Shown here: positions 25,901 through 36,900 of the stretch, piece by piece
Layout of the letters: each line of letters begins with the position of its first letter
Position numbering within the stretch: position 1 is the first letter of the stretch
From: Chrysopilus asiliformis
Taxonomy: Eukaryota > Arthropoda > Insecta > Diptera > Rhagionidae
Reading direction: 5' to 3'
Length of the DNA stretch: 64,000 nucleotides
Assembly: GCA_964034945.1 (NCBI GenBank)
Contig: OZ035960.1
Span: 16,339,403-16,403,402 of the forward strand
Translations under genes and position numbers: made by a program
Notes under the pieces: model-generated
The model's input: only the letters and a program-made list of their open reading frames with translations
The model's database searches: none
Told to the model about the DNA's origin: nothing

Positions 25901-28900
25901 TAAAATTACCCTATTTCCAGTGTAAGATTAATGTTTTTTTGGGTGAGTTTACAACTTAAATGGTGTGCGAGCTAAATTCTGATTTGTTTTCGAAATTTTA
26001 CGACTTTTTTGCAAATTTATCCCGTTTTTACCCCATTTTTCGGTTTAAATACAAATCCATTTTCTACAGTGTACACCAGAGTGTTTGGTACGACAAAATT
26101 ACTTTCGAAATGATTGAGCTAGGGACCAGAAGTCCTTTGCAATTTTCTCGAAAACGGTGCATCGTATTGAAAAATTTATAAAGGCAAAATGTGTTTAAAA
26201 TATCCTGTTCAATAATTCTTTCATATATCAAAATCCTGTCAAACCACTCCTTCTCCCTACCCCACAAAAAAAGATTTTTTTATATGAAAATTGCCCTCAT
26301 AGAAAAGATTTTTTGTGGAAGAAAACAATTTTTATAAAAGATTTAAAAATACGACGAACGGACGGACGGACGGACAGACGGACGGACGGACGAACATGCA
26401 AAATTCAACTTTTTTTTATCATTCTAAAGATACTGGTATAATTCATTTTTCTATGTGATGACGGGATCTTGGCGTTACATACGGTAAGGAAAATTTAATT
26501 TACCGTTTGGTTTCACCATACGAGTATAAAAATAATCTAAATATCCATTAATTTGCATATAAATAGTTACCTGGCAAATGTAGGAAAACCGATGTGCCAA
26601 AAAGTAACAAAAACAATTAAACATGACAACAATATTACTGATTATAATATGTGGTAGAATAAATGATATTATAGCTGTTATTGTAGCACTAATATTATAT
26701 TTCATTAAAATTAAAAAACTTCCAACACCATATAATGAATTGCACAAAAGTGAATTCAAAAGCATTGCAAAACAATATTTCATAGCTTTGCGATGATCAA
26801 CTCGAATTCCTAAATTCAATAAATCATCATCGATTCTATTAATATGCAACATAAGATTTTTTAAAGTTGAACTTCCTTTTAAACACCAACCGAACGTAAA
26901 ACAAACTTCTGCCGAACAGGTTATTATGTAAATTTTGTTCCCGACTTTCGTTATTTCCGTGTTCAAAAAATAACCGATAAATGTCTCATTCGTTAAAATG
27001 GATATAAAACATGTGACTCCGTATAGTGTGATATGCGCCAGGGAGTTCAAATAACCAAAATATGTTGTTTTAAGGACACGTTCTCCCGGCGGGCCACAAA
27101 TTTTGAAAGGCGTTATACCCGTGAAATAGCAAACATATAATAATGGTCTCAGTGGACCATAAAAATCCGATGGATTAAAAAAAAGTTTCCGCGACTTCAT
27201 TTTCGAGCAATGAATCGGATACCATAGAGTGTGTTAATCCGCACTGTCGAAAATCCTGCTAAGCTCCTGGTTTTAGTATTTGTAAGCTATCTAAATTCAC
27301 GAAAAAAAAAAACTATACCCACCGGTTGTCCTTGGGGAAAAAAAACATTATGTGTCAATTGAAATTAATTTTTTCGGAAATTAACGGTGGTTGATTACAT
27401 CTGGGCAATGATAGCAGTTATGTTTTATAATTATTTTTAATAAAACTAATAACGACATCATAAACTTGGGAAGTTCGACCGGTTACTGTAAATTGGTTTG
27501 TTTTACAACTATTTCTTATCTAAATTACTACATACACATTGTTTCATTACAAACATTAAGTTTAACGTGCCAAATAAAATGAGTCATAAACAGGACATAT
27601 AGGGATCAACATAAAACTTTATTGAGTGGTTTATTTGGCAGGTAATTGTTTTTCGTCCCGTAAATTATTTTAGTGAGCTTTTTTTTAGTCACCTGCTTTA
27701 TGAATAGCTTATGTTATAGCATACTGGAATATGAACTCGTTATTTCCGAGTTAAAGTATTTTTTTTTACATTTTAGAAATATGAAAAGAAATCCCACAAA
27801 ACATTTCTCAAGTCATCGCATCAACGAACAGACAAACATACAGACGGACATGAAAAAATCAATTCTATTAATCATTAGAATGAAATTATTTTTTTTGTCT
27901 GACGATTAGTTCTATGCGTTACAAATGTTAGAGCAAACCTATTATAATACTTTTTTATGGTTTCATCATATAGGGTATAAACAGGATATTTTCGTTGTCC
28001 TTACAGAACCTACCGTTTCAGTTTTATAATCAAGGACCTCAGAAACCCCCGAACGATATGTTTCCGGAAAAGAGCGAAAAAAACTTATCCGCCTTATCCT
28101 AAACGAAATTTCGCGAAGATGGGACCGTAATCGTTTTTTCACCCCGGTATATTTTTTGAAGTTTTTTTTTGTAAGAATTTAGGAAATAGAAGTTCTCTAC
28201 TCATTGGCCCTTACCAATGAGCTGTAACTAAATTAGTAACAACTTTTGACATGTGCGGAACGGGCTAATTGCTTGCTAATTTCGGTTCAAATTCTAATTT
28301 TCATTGGAAAGTTTCCAGTTCGCTGTAATAAATGAATGAAAACGCACTAGAATTAGCATGCAATTAGACCGTTTCGCACATGCCTTAAGTTGTTACTAAG
28401 TTAGTAACAGCTCATTGGTAAGGGCCATTGAGTATATTATAGTTTCTCTAAACCTTAAAAACTGTGGATTTTTTTTTCATTTAGTGACGTTTACTACAGT
28501 CTTTTGAAGCGTACAAATAGAGACGAAAGTAAAAATCATGACTTTTTAGATTTTTGTGGAAACCGACATAATGGTAGGTAAGAAAAAAAAGAATAATTCA
28601 AATTCCAAATCGGTTCAATACTAAAATATAACCATGGGTGTATATATGTAGATCCTTTTTTTGTTAAAATATTAAATACATAAAAAAGCTAAAGTTTTTA
28701 TGATTTTTTTTAAGAAGAAAAGTTTCTAAAAACTTGAGGTTTCTCTTTTCAATTTGTAACGTTCCCATATTTATTAAAATTATTGATTTTGTACCGTGAA
28801 TATTACAAAGAAATTGTAATAGTTTTAATGATAAAATGATGAATCAAATATTACAAAACATTTAACTAACTGCTATCATGCGTAAAAAAAAGATTAACGA

Positions 28901-30913
28901 TTTTTAATAGCGTTAATCAAAATTCGATTAGACAAACTAAGTCCAAGAGAAGCGTTCGGGTTAAACATTTGTCTAATTACCGTGACAAATAAGTAAAAAT
29001 ACGTAAATTATTAATTTAATAATGAGTTATTTAATAATGAGCCGAGTTCGATTTTTGTTATTATTTTTATACTCTATATGAAAATCATATAAAAGTATAT
29101 TCGATTTAGGCCCGTTTGCTCATAATGCTCCTAAAAAATTAAGTTGCGCTTAGCCTACTTAAACCGTAAAAATTCTGGGACTTGAACAATTTAAGTTAAA
29201 CATAAGTAGCTAAGTTTCGTTGGTGCAAACGGCTCTAAGTGTACCGTTTGTAACGCATCGAACCAATCGTCGGATCAAAAATGAACCAAACCAGAGTGTT
29301 TATAGGATGGCAAAAGATTTTGATTTATGTTTGAATTAAAATTTAAAGGTTTTATTAAATATTGACCGATGAGTCCGATTAATTCAAACATAAAACATAT
29401 AAAGTGGTCGACCCAAAACCAATATTTTGATTTCCGCATGTCCGTCAGTCTCGCGAACACCATAACTTCTGAAAGGATTGAGTTAGGGACTTGAAATTTT
29501 GTGCAGATGCGTTTGCCGTTGAAAGCTAAGCTAAGTCCTGGAACAGGTCTGCCTTTATTTCTGCCCCATGCAAACGAAACAATTTTTTGGCAGTTTCTGG
29601 AAAGATTTATAAAGGTAAAATGTGTTTAGAATCAGATTCTACATAAGTTGAACCCCATCATAAAAATGGAATACTTTTTCCCTATTTTCCCGAAAACGGT
29701 GCATAGCATCGAAAAAATTATAAAGATGAAAAATGTTTAGAATATAATTATACATAAGTTTTGTATGATATATTTAATATGTCTTCTTCATTTTCACAAT
29801 TTTCAGACCATTTGAACTTATGTGGGATAATACCTTTACTATAAGCAATTATATTTACAGTGAGGCAAACATTTTAAGAGCGATAATCAAATGATCTAAT
29901 GTGGTTTTTTTCAAATTAATTTTAAAAGTATGGGTCAATAGTTTTATAGGACCAGTAATGTAAAATCCATTACTAAAAATACGAATAGTAACATATGCAA
30001 ATAATGGGCTCTCCTAATTTCTAAGGTTTATTAAATTGTAATTATAGTTGAACATATCAAAAAATTATTGAGAAGTCAAAAAATTTATAAATTTTCCTGC
30101 CCAAAATAAGTGAAATCAACAGCTTGCTATATGTACTAACCTTTGCGTGACTCCGTTTCAAAAAGGACATTTCATTCACTCATTTATATTTTATGATTAT
30201 TTGGTATTGCTCAACAGGTTAATTTTCTAATATTGACAATATAGTTTACAAACATATCATTACATTATTATACCTACCTTGTTCACTAGAATAAAATGAA
30301 GTCGAAGCAATCTTGCAAAGCAAGTAAACATTACGATGATCATTGATAGCATTAAATGCGGTAGAAAGAATGAAACATAAATAGTAACAGATGGATAAAC
30401 TTTGGCATTCGTTAGTAATTGGAAACTGGCACATAAATAGCCGATATTAAGGATTAACATCACACCCAGTAATATAAGGCAGAAATTTGTTATCTGTTTA
30501 TATTTAATTTGCACACCGAGCGTTATGAGTTGGTCATCCAAATCGGCAATCAGGTGAATCAAGGAAATTAATGAGTGTCTTCGAAGCAGCGAATACAGGA
30601 AGATTATCGTCATTCCCAGTAATCCCGTCGATAATTGAATATTATCAGCGATTTTGTAAATATTCGTATCGAAAAAGAATCCCACGATTGTTTCGTTTTT
30701 CCTCAACGATACTATATAGCAAATGGCGAAAATACAAATTAGGATAATTGTATTTCCAAAGCCAACGATTGTAACCTCCAGTATTCGTTTTTCCGGCAAA
30801 CCAACCATTCGAAACGGCGTTAATCCAGTTAAAAATGACATGATCAAAACTGGCTGCATGGATGCGTAGATGTCACTAGGTTGACGGAGCTCCTGCCAGA
30901 AATTCGGAATCAT
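22926..30913 (-). CDS. Gr28: Gr28-like gustatory receptor locus, three alternative first exons
   Basis: Seven-TM insect chemoreceptor. Three first exons (C 30913-30278, B 27200-26571, A 24397-23762; 212, 210, 212 codons) each begin near the family start (PSDIY/PSDFY, then G-TPF) and encode TM1-4. All end with a phase-0 donor. The only downstream exons found are the shared set 23657-23253, 23195-23037 and 22979-22926 (TM5-7), also phase 0. Predicted proteins are 417, 415 and 417 residues. The last exon carries the Gr signature TTYLVILVQF. This mirrors Drosophila Gr28b, where alternative first exons splice to common 3' exons; Gr28 products there have been linked to bitter taste, light and warmth sensing and larval ribonucleoside taste. 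Sharing is inferred from the exon layout and is not proven; B and C could be exons that lost their own 3' parts. Confidence 0.85.
23037..23195 (-). CDS. Shared exon 3 of minus Gr28-like locus
   Basis: Exactly 53 codons with phase-0 borders (TTTTTAG acceptor, ACG|GTACGC donor). It encodes the intracellular loop before TM7, with YVHNLIN, QLIHRKV and PLDRTLLFT. By my count 34 of 53 residues equal those of the plus-locus exon 44138-44296, which has the same length. Confidence 0.88.
23253..23657 (-). CDS. Shared exon 2 of minus Gr28-like locus
   Basis: 135 codons between the acceptor TATTTCAG and donor CAG|GTATTA. It starts VLINLQNTL, holds IHSSLCDACSIADKYFTNQ and two hydrophobic helices (TM5, TM6), and ends QGSSSTMNQ. 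The layout matches the plus-locus exon 43585-44004. Confidence 0.88.
23762..24397 (-). CDS. Gr28-like alternative first exon A
   Basis: 212 codons from ATG to the donor GAG|GTATTC. It begins MNHLFTRLLNPSDIYES and encodes TM1-4. This is the first exon nearest the shared exons, only 104 bp upstream of exon 2. A minus-strand TATAAAA lies at 24504-24510, about 110 bp before the ATG. Confidence 0.88.
24504..24510 (-). promoter_or_regulatory. Putative TATA box for first exon A
   Basis: TATAAAA on the minus strand, about 110 bp before the ATG at 24397, the same distance range as for exons D, E and F. Such words are frequent in AT-rich DNA, so support comes mainly from the recurring position. Confidence 0.35.
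24797..26344 (+). mobile_element. Old INE-like element split by a 1.2-kb insertion
   Basis: 24797-24840 carries CCGTTTGTAAAGCATCG and 26072 onward resumes with TACACCAGAGTGTTTGG, GATTGAGCTAGGGACC and AACGGTGCATCGTATTG. Together they match the order of the old copy at 29240-29780 and of the DINE-1-like family. The intervening 24841-26071 is a separate TIR element. The right limit is approximate. Confidence 0.55.
24841..26071. mobile_element. 1231-bp TA-flanked TIR element
   Basis: Ends CACTCTAGAAAAT and, inverted, CACTGTAGAAAAT, flanked by TA on both sides (24839-24840, 26072-26073), inserted in an older INE-like copy whose halves give the empty site. Inside, GTAATTTTAC/TAAAATTACACC words recur. 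A near-perfect hairpin lies at 24861-24918 (two mismatches). A minus frame of about 117 codons at 25430-25783 is unrecognised. Confidence 0.65.
26345..26530 (-). mobile_element. DINE-1-like element, head and core only
   Basis: Contains a (GGAC)n core at about 26357-26390 and the head block through GGCGTTACATACGG to GGTTTCACCATACGAGTATA. The tail half is missing. It ends 40 bp from the donor of first exon B. Confidence 0.75.
26571..27200 (-). CDS. Gr28-like alternative first exon B
   Basis: 210 codons from MKSRKLFFNPSDFYGPL to the donor CAG|GTAACT. It has the GITPF motif and four hydrophobic segments. It is separated from exon A by 2.2 kb that holds only repeats and no second copy of the 3' exons. 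No clear TATA box is seen upstream. Confidence 0.85.
27780..27981 (-). mobile_element. Degenerate DINE-1-like copy
   Basis: Keeps in order a short CAGACGGACATG core, ATCATTAGAATGA, GCGTTACAAATG and TGGTTTCATCATATAGGGTATA, all diverged from the consensus head half. It is followed by a Helitron fragment with TCGTTGTCCTTACAG. Clearly older than the near-identical copies elsewhere. Confidence 0.5.
28200..28432. mobile_element. Long-TIR MITE, TA target
   Basis: The arms run about 80 bp each from CTCATTGGCCCTTACCAATG on the left and the inverted CTCAATGGCCCTTACCAATG on the right, so nearly the whole element is a palindrome. TA precedes and follows. No coding capacity; it lies between first exons B and C. 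Confidence 0.75.
29105..29238. mobile_element. MITE, CCGTTTGC family
   Basis: Ends TTAGGCCCGTTTGC and inverted TTAGAGCCGTTTGC. The interior carries AAAAAATTAAGTTGCGC and a CTTAAAC/GTTTAAG-type inverted pair. Same family as 60371-60502 and the fragment at 4143. Confidence 0.65.
29240..29780 (+). mobile_element. Old INE-like element
   Basis: Preserves the block order of the DINE-1-like family in diverged form: CCGTTTGTAACGCATCG, ACCAGAGTGTTTATAGG, CATGTCCGTCAGTC, GGGACTTGAAATTTTGTGC and AAAACGGTGCATAGCATCG. There is almost no microsatellite left. Ends approximate. Confidence 0.5.
30278..30913 (-). CDS. Gr28-like alternative first exon C
   Basis: 212 codons from MIPNFWQELRQPSDIYASM to the donor AAG|GTAGGT. 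The frame stays open for 21 codons upstream to another ATG at 30976, but I chose 30913 because it gives the same length as exon A and aligns with the other five starts. It is the outermost exon of this locus, facing first exon D of the other locus. Confidence 0.85.
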
Positions 30914-31496
30914 AATGGTTATTTGAACACTTATTTTTATTACAAAACTATTGGAAGTAACCACTATATTAATCACAAACTCGACTAACTATAGACGATA
31001 CCGATATACCATATTACTATCACGTAACTTTTTGTGATAAGCAACCGACATGAAGGAGGGTTCTCCATAAACTGGAGCTTCTTGATCAGAGGCGATAACA
31101 TTTTATACTGGGAAACTTTGTTATGTGTTAGGCATGATGGAAAATTTTGGGGGCGGCATGAACGGGTAAAATATATTGCCCATAAGGACAATTGCGAAAA
31201 GAAGGAAGGCTGTTACTCGCTTAGAATTAGAAACGATATTCCGCAAATGAAATGGAGGAATGGCGTTGAATTGAAATGTTCAACTTCACTTTCATTTTTC
31301 CTGTTGAGTACAATTTATTGCACTTAAGTGTTCCAAAAGGTTTTCTATACGCGTAAGTTGGCAAAAGAGACGTATATAAATACTGTGAGGATAGTCTATT
31401 TTTGACTCAATTGGAGTGGCTTTTACGGAATGAAAAGGTAGAAAATACACGCAAATTAATAATATAATTAGAAAATAGTCATTTTCCATTTAAAAA

Positions 31497-31878
31497 CATA
31501 ACAAAAGCTATAATTGCCAATCTGGTAATGGAGGGTACCCTCCCTGACGGACCATTTTTACCCATTAACTTAGCCTTGCATTTTATGAAAAACGAATCTG
31601 TGTAAAATTTCAAGTCTCTAGCTCAATCCGTGCGCCCGCAATCCGCGCCACAGACAGACAGACGGACAGACGGACAGACGGACAGACGGACAGACAGACG
31701 GACAGACAGACGGGCAGACAGACGGGCAGACAGACGGACGGACATGCAAAATTCAATTTTTTTTATCGTTCTAAACGCACTGGTGTAATTCATTTTTGTG
31801 TGTGATAACGGAATCTTGGCGTTACAAATGGTAAGGCAAATTTAATATACCCTTTGGTTTCACCATACGGGTATAAAA
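31497..31878 (-). mobile_element. DINE-1-like element with internal deletion
   Basis: Starts CATAACAAAAGC and then jumps from the tail hairpin directly to ATGGAGGGTACCCTCC, losing about 230 bp of tail half, before a long core (about 31652-31744) and an intact head. It lies in the divergent interval between the two receptor loci. Confidence 0.8.
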
Positions 31879-32522
31879 AGTCAATACTAATTGTTGAATT
31901 TTTGCATTTGATTAGAAGCTCATAGGTTCTTGTCAAGCATTTTTCTGTACATGGAGAGAAATAATACGACAGATTCCTGCAAAAAATATAAATATACGAG
32001 ACATTAAAATTTTTTGGTAATGGTTCCCAGACAAAAGGAGAACTCATGCCAAAAAAATAAGAAATTTTCCCAAATTTTAGGAATAATTCCCTAATTTTGA
32101 GAGAATCATTGCAGACGCAGAAAAAACATATGGGAGCCATTCCTCCGGTTTCATGCTGCAGTTTCATACATATGGGAAAAAACAGCATAGTGGCCAAATA
32201 TAACGGTATAGTGGTCATTCTTATAAAAAAAAATTGTAACCGTTACCAAATTTTTTAGAACACATTCCAATAAAAAACATAACAACCCAATTAACCAATG
32301 TTGGAATTTTTGTACCGTGTCCAAATGTACCACGCAATTTTCCTTTATAAAGTTTAAGAATATTTGTGGGAACATTTGGAATTATGGACCTTATGGTACA
32401 AAAAGGACCATTTTCACAGGAAAAAATCTTGGATTTCCAGTCAAAATTCCATAAATCGTACCTTCGGTACTTGGTACAAGATGATTGGAAATCCAATTGG
32501 TTTTCCAGCCAAATTGGTCAAT

Positions 32523-32773
32523 TGGGAAAAGCTATAATATGGCAATTATTGAAAACCCGTATGGTGATTTAAGTGAACGGCGAACAGTTGTATCAAAATT
32601 TCACTTTGAAGTCAAACTTTTCAAAAAGATTTTTTAAAATTTTTTTCAATCGGATTTTGATGTATAGGAGTTTTATGTGGAATCATATCCTAAATAACTT
32701 TTGTTCTTGCACTTTTTGATAAGATGCACCGTTTTTGAGATATTCGCAAAAAAGGTTTTCGTGTTTATGGGAA
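32523..32773 (-). mobile_element. DINE-1-like element, tail half only
   Basis: Matches the family from AAAAGCTATAAT through AAAACCCGTATGGTGA and the AATCGGATTTTGATGTAT block to AAAGGTTTTCGTG, then stops. The core and head are absent. Confidence 0.75.
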
Positions 32774-33140
32774 CTGACATATAAAAATCTTTTTTTTATA
32801 GCATAAATCGTCTTTCAGTTAATTAAATAATACTTTATTAGATGGCGACAAATATTTTCTATTGTTCAATGGGATAGTAGGACAGCAACACTAAGAACTA
32901 AGATTATATATTCATTTCAAAATTACAGAATCATTTACTATTTACAAACATAATGCATTATGTTAGTTGAAATAAATATTTGAAACAGATTTTTTTATTA
33001 ATACGTATTTGATAATGATCAAAAATTATATTTTACTGAATGAAACATAAAAGCATCTATTCAAACAATTCATTTAGAGATCATAATCATGCAGCATGAG
33101 TAATGAATCGACAATTTCCATTGTTGTTAATATTTTAAGA

Positions 33141-33148
33141 TATAAAAA
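33141..33148 (+). promoter_or_regulatory. Putative TATA box for first exon D
   Basis: TATAAAAA, 151 bp before the ATG at 33292. Position comparable with those of exons E and F. Confidence 0.4.
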
Positions 33149-33291
33149 TAGCCAGCCCATTGGATTTGTACCCACAAATATATGGAAATTCCTTGAGTCA
33201 AAATTAGTTTACTTAAGTCCTTAAAGTGCAAAACGTGCTCGTGAAACAGTTTTTTTTAATACGTGTTAATACAGATCACAATAATTCCAAC

Positions 33292-33921
33292 ATGGTTAAG
33301 TGGAAGAAACTTTTCGAACCAACGGACATTTACGGATCATTGTGGCCAATATGGATTTTCAGCTTCTTGTCTGGAATAACGCCATTTCGTGTGATAAATG
33401 ATTTTGGTGAAAAGTCTTTAAAATGCGGGAAACTCGGCTATACTTTTTTTACGTGGAATATATTACTTTTTATAATGTATTTTACTTTATCGATACTTCA
33501 AGACCGATCTATGATCAGTTATTTTTTAAATACAACCATTTCGAAATTGGGCGACGTTTTTGAATTTTTTATTGGATTTATTGCTATTTTGTCGATTTAT
33601 GGAAATGGTATAATGAAGAAACATATTTGCATGGGGGCCGTGGAGTTGGTGGCAAGAAATGATATAGACATGATGAATTTGGGAATGATACCTGATCATA
33701 AAAGATCATTTAAGTCATGCTGGATGGTGGTCATAGTCTTTACTTTCTGGAATTTAGCCTTTGGGATAGAAAGTTTTGTAATGGTATTTTCGTCCCATGA
33801 GTATCTTCTAATTCCAGTATATTTGGCATTTGTTGTACCGCTGATGATGTCTTGCCTTGTATATGGTATGTTTCTTTCAGCAATATTTTGTTTAAAATAT
33901 CGATTTGCGGAGGTTAATAAG
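33292..33921 (+). CDS. Gr28-like alternative first exon D
   Basis: 210 codons from MVKWKKLFEPTDIYGSLWP to AAG|GTAATT. The frame is open to an upstream ATG at 33226, but 33292 aligns with exons E and F (MVSWKKLL, MVWCGKLL). SGITPFR and four hydrophobic segments are present. Confidence 0.87.
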
Positions 33922-36900
33922 GTAATTATTCGTTATTACGTGTATTAAATTTAACCCTTTGTTGACCGTCGGTACTTTTAAGTACCACCAATCTTTATAT
34001 TTTTTGCTTATCCAAAAGTATCAACATTCTATATATTTCTATAAACTTCTATATACCACAGGCGTAAATACCACCCCTCCATAAAATTAGTTCATGTCTT
34101 TTTTTTAAATGCTTTCTGGAACCATTTTCAATGAAAAAAGTCATGGTTATTGATTTATTGTTGTTCACTTCCTGGTCCACAAAGGGTTAACCAAAAACAT
34201 AGCTTTTATTAATAAATCTTAAACACTTTGGTGTGGATTTGACATCAAGAGTGTCCCAATAGGGTCCATCGTTATTGAAAACTCCAGTTTGTATTTGAAT
34301 TTAAAATTAAAAAAAAAAATCATATGAAATCGATAAAAAAAGGATCTAAAAAAAATTGAAAATACGCGGTTTGTCGCACAGTAAACTCTCATTAGATAAA
34401 AATAACAAGGATCTTGTCAAAATAATTTTATTAGCTACTCGAAATTGCGGAATAAAACTAAGATCTTGCGATTTTGTGCATTGATCGCAGAATAAATTCC
34501 CTTAGCAAAAGTTGTCAAGGAATAAATTTCAAAATTTTATGTTGTAATGCAAAGAACGTTTGTGCCACTTAAATTTTATATCACAGAATAATATTCACAG
34601 AATAAGATGTGAATGTTTATGCTGTAAAAGTTCTCTATCCAATGAAGGAAACCCCATAAAAATCCGTGGGCTAGGAGGTGAAAGGACAGAGGGGATGGGT
34701 ATTAAAAAAACCGTTCAATGTCAAACAATCAAACTCAATTTGAATAATATTTTTATAGCACATCATTTTCTTTTTTGGGAAATCGCATTAAAATTGGCTA
34801 TTGGTTAAATCGAAATTATACAAAAGAATTTTAAAATTCAAACGCTAGGTTTAACTAAACTTAAATTAAATATAAAAAAGGAAAAAATCCAACCAGATTT
34901 TCCCTTCCCCCATACCAGATTTTCTGTTTAGAATATTATTTTACATAACTTTGTCATACATCGAAATCCAGTTGGAGTCAGTTTTAATAAATCGAATTGA
35001 ATTGCATGCCGGCAATTGGAAATTTCAAAATCGCGTTCCAAATAGCATTCAAATCCAAAAACCGCGGCAAAATTGGTCGCGTTTTTTTTTGGTAAACGGG
35101 TTACATCCACACATACAGCACACATACGCACAAATTGCCAAATACCGATTCTTCGAACTGAATTTCTACGGGGTTCCGTTATGATTTCAATTTTTCAAGT
35201 AATTTTAATTACGGTAAAAAACATATTCCTTTATTTGAATTTGTTAATATAGTAATTATGGGCCTAACTATAGTTATAGTTTCCAAACCGGTCGTACCAC
35301 AACTGTAAAATTTAGCCTAATGACACTTCAGTGAAGTTCAGTCTATTGTTTACAAGCGTACAAAAGAATTTTGATCTGATTTGAATACGAAAAAAGTTGT
35401 ACGTGATGGAATTCAAGCGTAATAGTGTGATTGCATTATTTTTGGCTGGAAAATCACAATGTGAAATTGTTCGTCAGTTAAATAATTTACAAGTGAATAA
35501 ATCTTTTGTGTCTCGCACTATAAAACGTTACAACGATACTGGCAGTATAAAAAAATGCCATGGTGGTGGTCATAATAAGGCAGCAACATCACGTGAGATG
35601 GTTCGAAAAGATCGCAACGATCAATGCGCCGGATACTTGAAAATGAGCTCAAAGTTAAGCCCTACAAGTTCCAAAAGGCTCATGATCTTACAGTGGCGAA
35701 AAAGAGCAGCGGCTGAAAAGAGTGAAAGAATTGCTTGCTTTGGTCGAACGTGGCGAATTTCCGAATATTGTGTTTTCCGACGAGAAAAATTTCCCAATAG
35801 AGCAATTCGTAAACTCCCAAAACGACCGTGTTTACTTGACCGAACGCTCATACGATAATTTGAGCCAGCGGTTGGCCACCAGAAAGCAACATCCACCCCA
35901 AGTGATAGTTTGGGCGGCCGTGACTGCCGATGGTCGCTCTCCCATCGTTTTTATCGAGCCTGGCGTCAAGGTGAATGCAAAATATTATCAGGAAAAGGTT
36001 TTGGAGGGTGCTTTGAAGCTATGGGCAAGCAAACATTTCGGTCGCAAACGATGGACATTTCAACAAGATTCGGCACCGTCACATCGATCACGTGAAAATC
36101 AAGAATGGCTAAAAACCAACGTTCCGGTGTTCATTTCGTCCACACAATGGCTATCAAATTCCCCAGACGCAAACCCAATGGATTTTTCTATCTGGTCCAT
36201 CTTAAGGCCGCCCTCCATTACCATGACTTCGGCAACTGCAAAAAAATAGAGACACATTTATGTGAAGATACGTTGACGAGAGAGTGAGATAAGAATCAAC
36301 TGCAAAAATTTGTCGGCAACTGCAAGAATAATTTCTCCTGTTTTTTTATGGCGATTTTATGGCGATTTCTACTATAATCACACATTGTCCCTGTAAGTGA
36401 ATAGTAAGCACGGACACATTCAAACTGTTATTATAGCGTGATGTCATTTTTCTCCTTCGCATGCATAGTCAAAAGCTTTGTTACCATGCCAATTTGAACA
36501 TTATATTCATAGCATAAGGTTTGATATGATTGCTATAAAATTGTAAAACTCGAAGGGATAGCGTTTAACTTGTATTCAGTCATTCCTTTTTAGATCTACA
36601 TAAGTCTATCTTGCTCTAGTTTTCTGCATTTTTTTGCAGTTACAGAAGTCATGGTAATGGAGGAAAGCCTTTAGAGAGCAACGTGCGCACTAAAAAATTT
36701 ACCAGTGTGAATGCGCTGAAGAAAGCCATTGAGCGCGAATGGGCCAAAATACCAGCCAATCACATTCGGGCAGCTTGCAACGCGTTTTACGACCGATTGA
36801 AGCAAATCATCAAGGCAAAAGGTGGCCACATCGAGCCAAAATGAATCAAATCTAAAATTTGAATAAATAAAAATACTTTCAAACAAAAAAATTATGGTTT

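Larger units (their letters stand above)
30914..33291. other. Divergent interval between the two Gr28-like loci
   Basis: 2.4 kb separating start codons of first exon C (minus) and first exon D (plus). It holds two DINE-1-like copies. A plus-strand frame of 97 codons at 31034-31327 is not recognised and lacks family features. Promoters of both outer first exons should lie here. Confidence 0.5.

Noticed and set aside
26357..26390. Regular short repeats considered as a CRISPR array or satellite
   Set aside because: 4-bp microsatellite inside a DINE-1-like element; no spacers and a eukaryotic context.
31034..31327. 97-codon plus frame between the two receptor loci
   Set aside because: No recognisable motif, no splice or promoter support; it overlaps the expected promoter area of first exon C.
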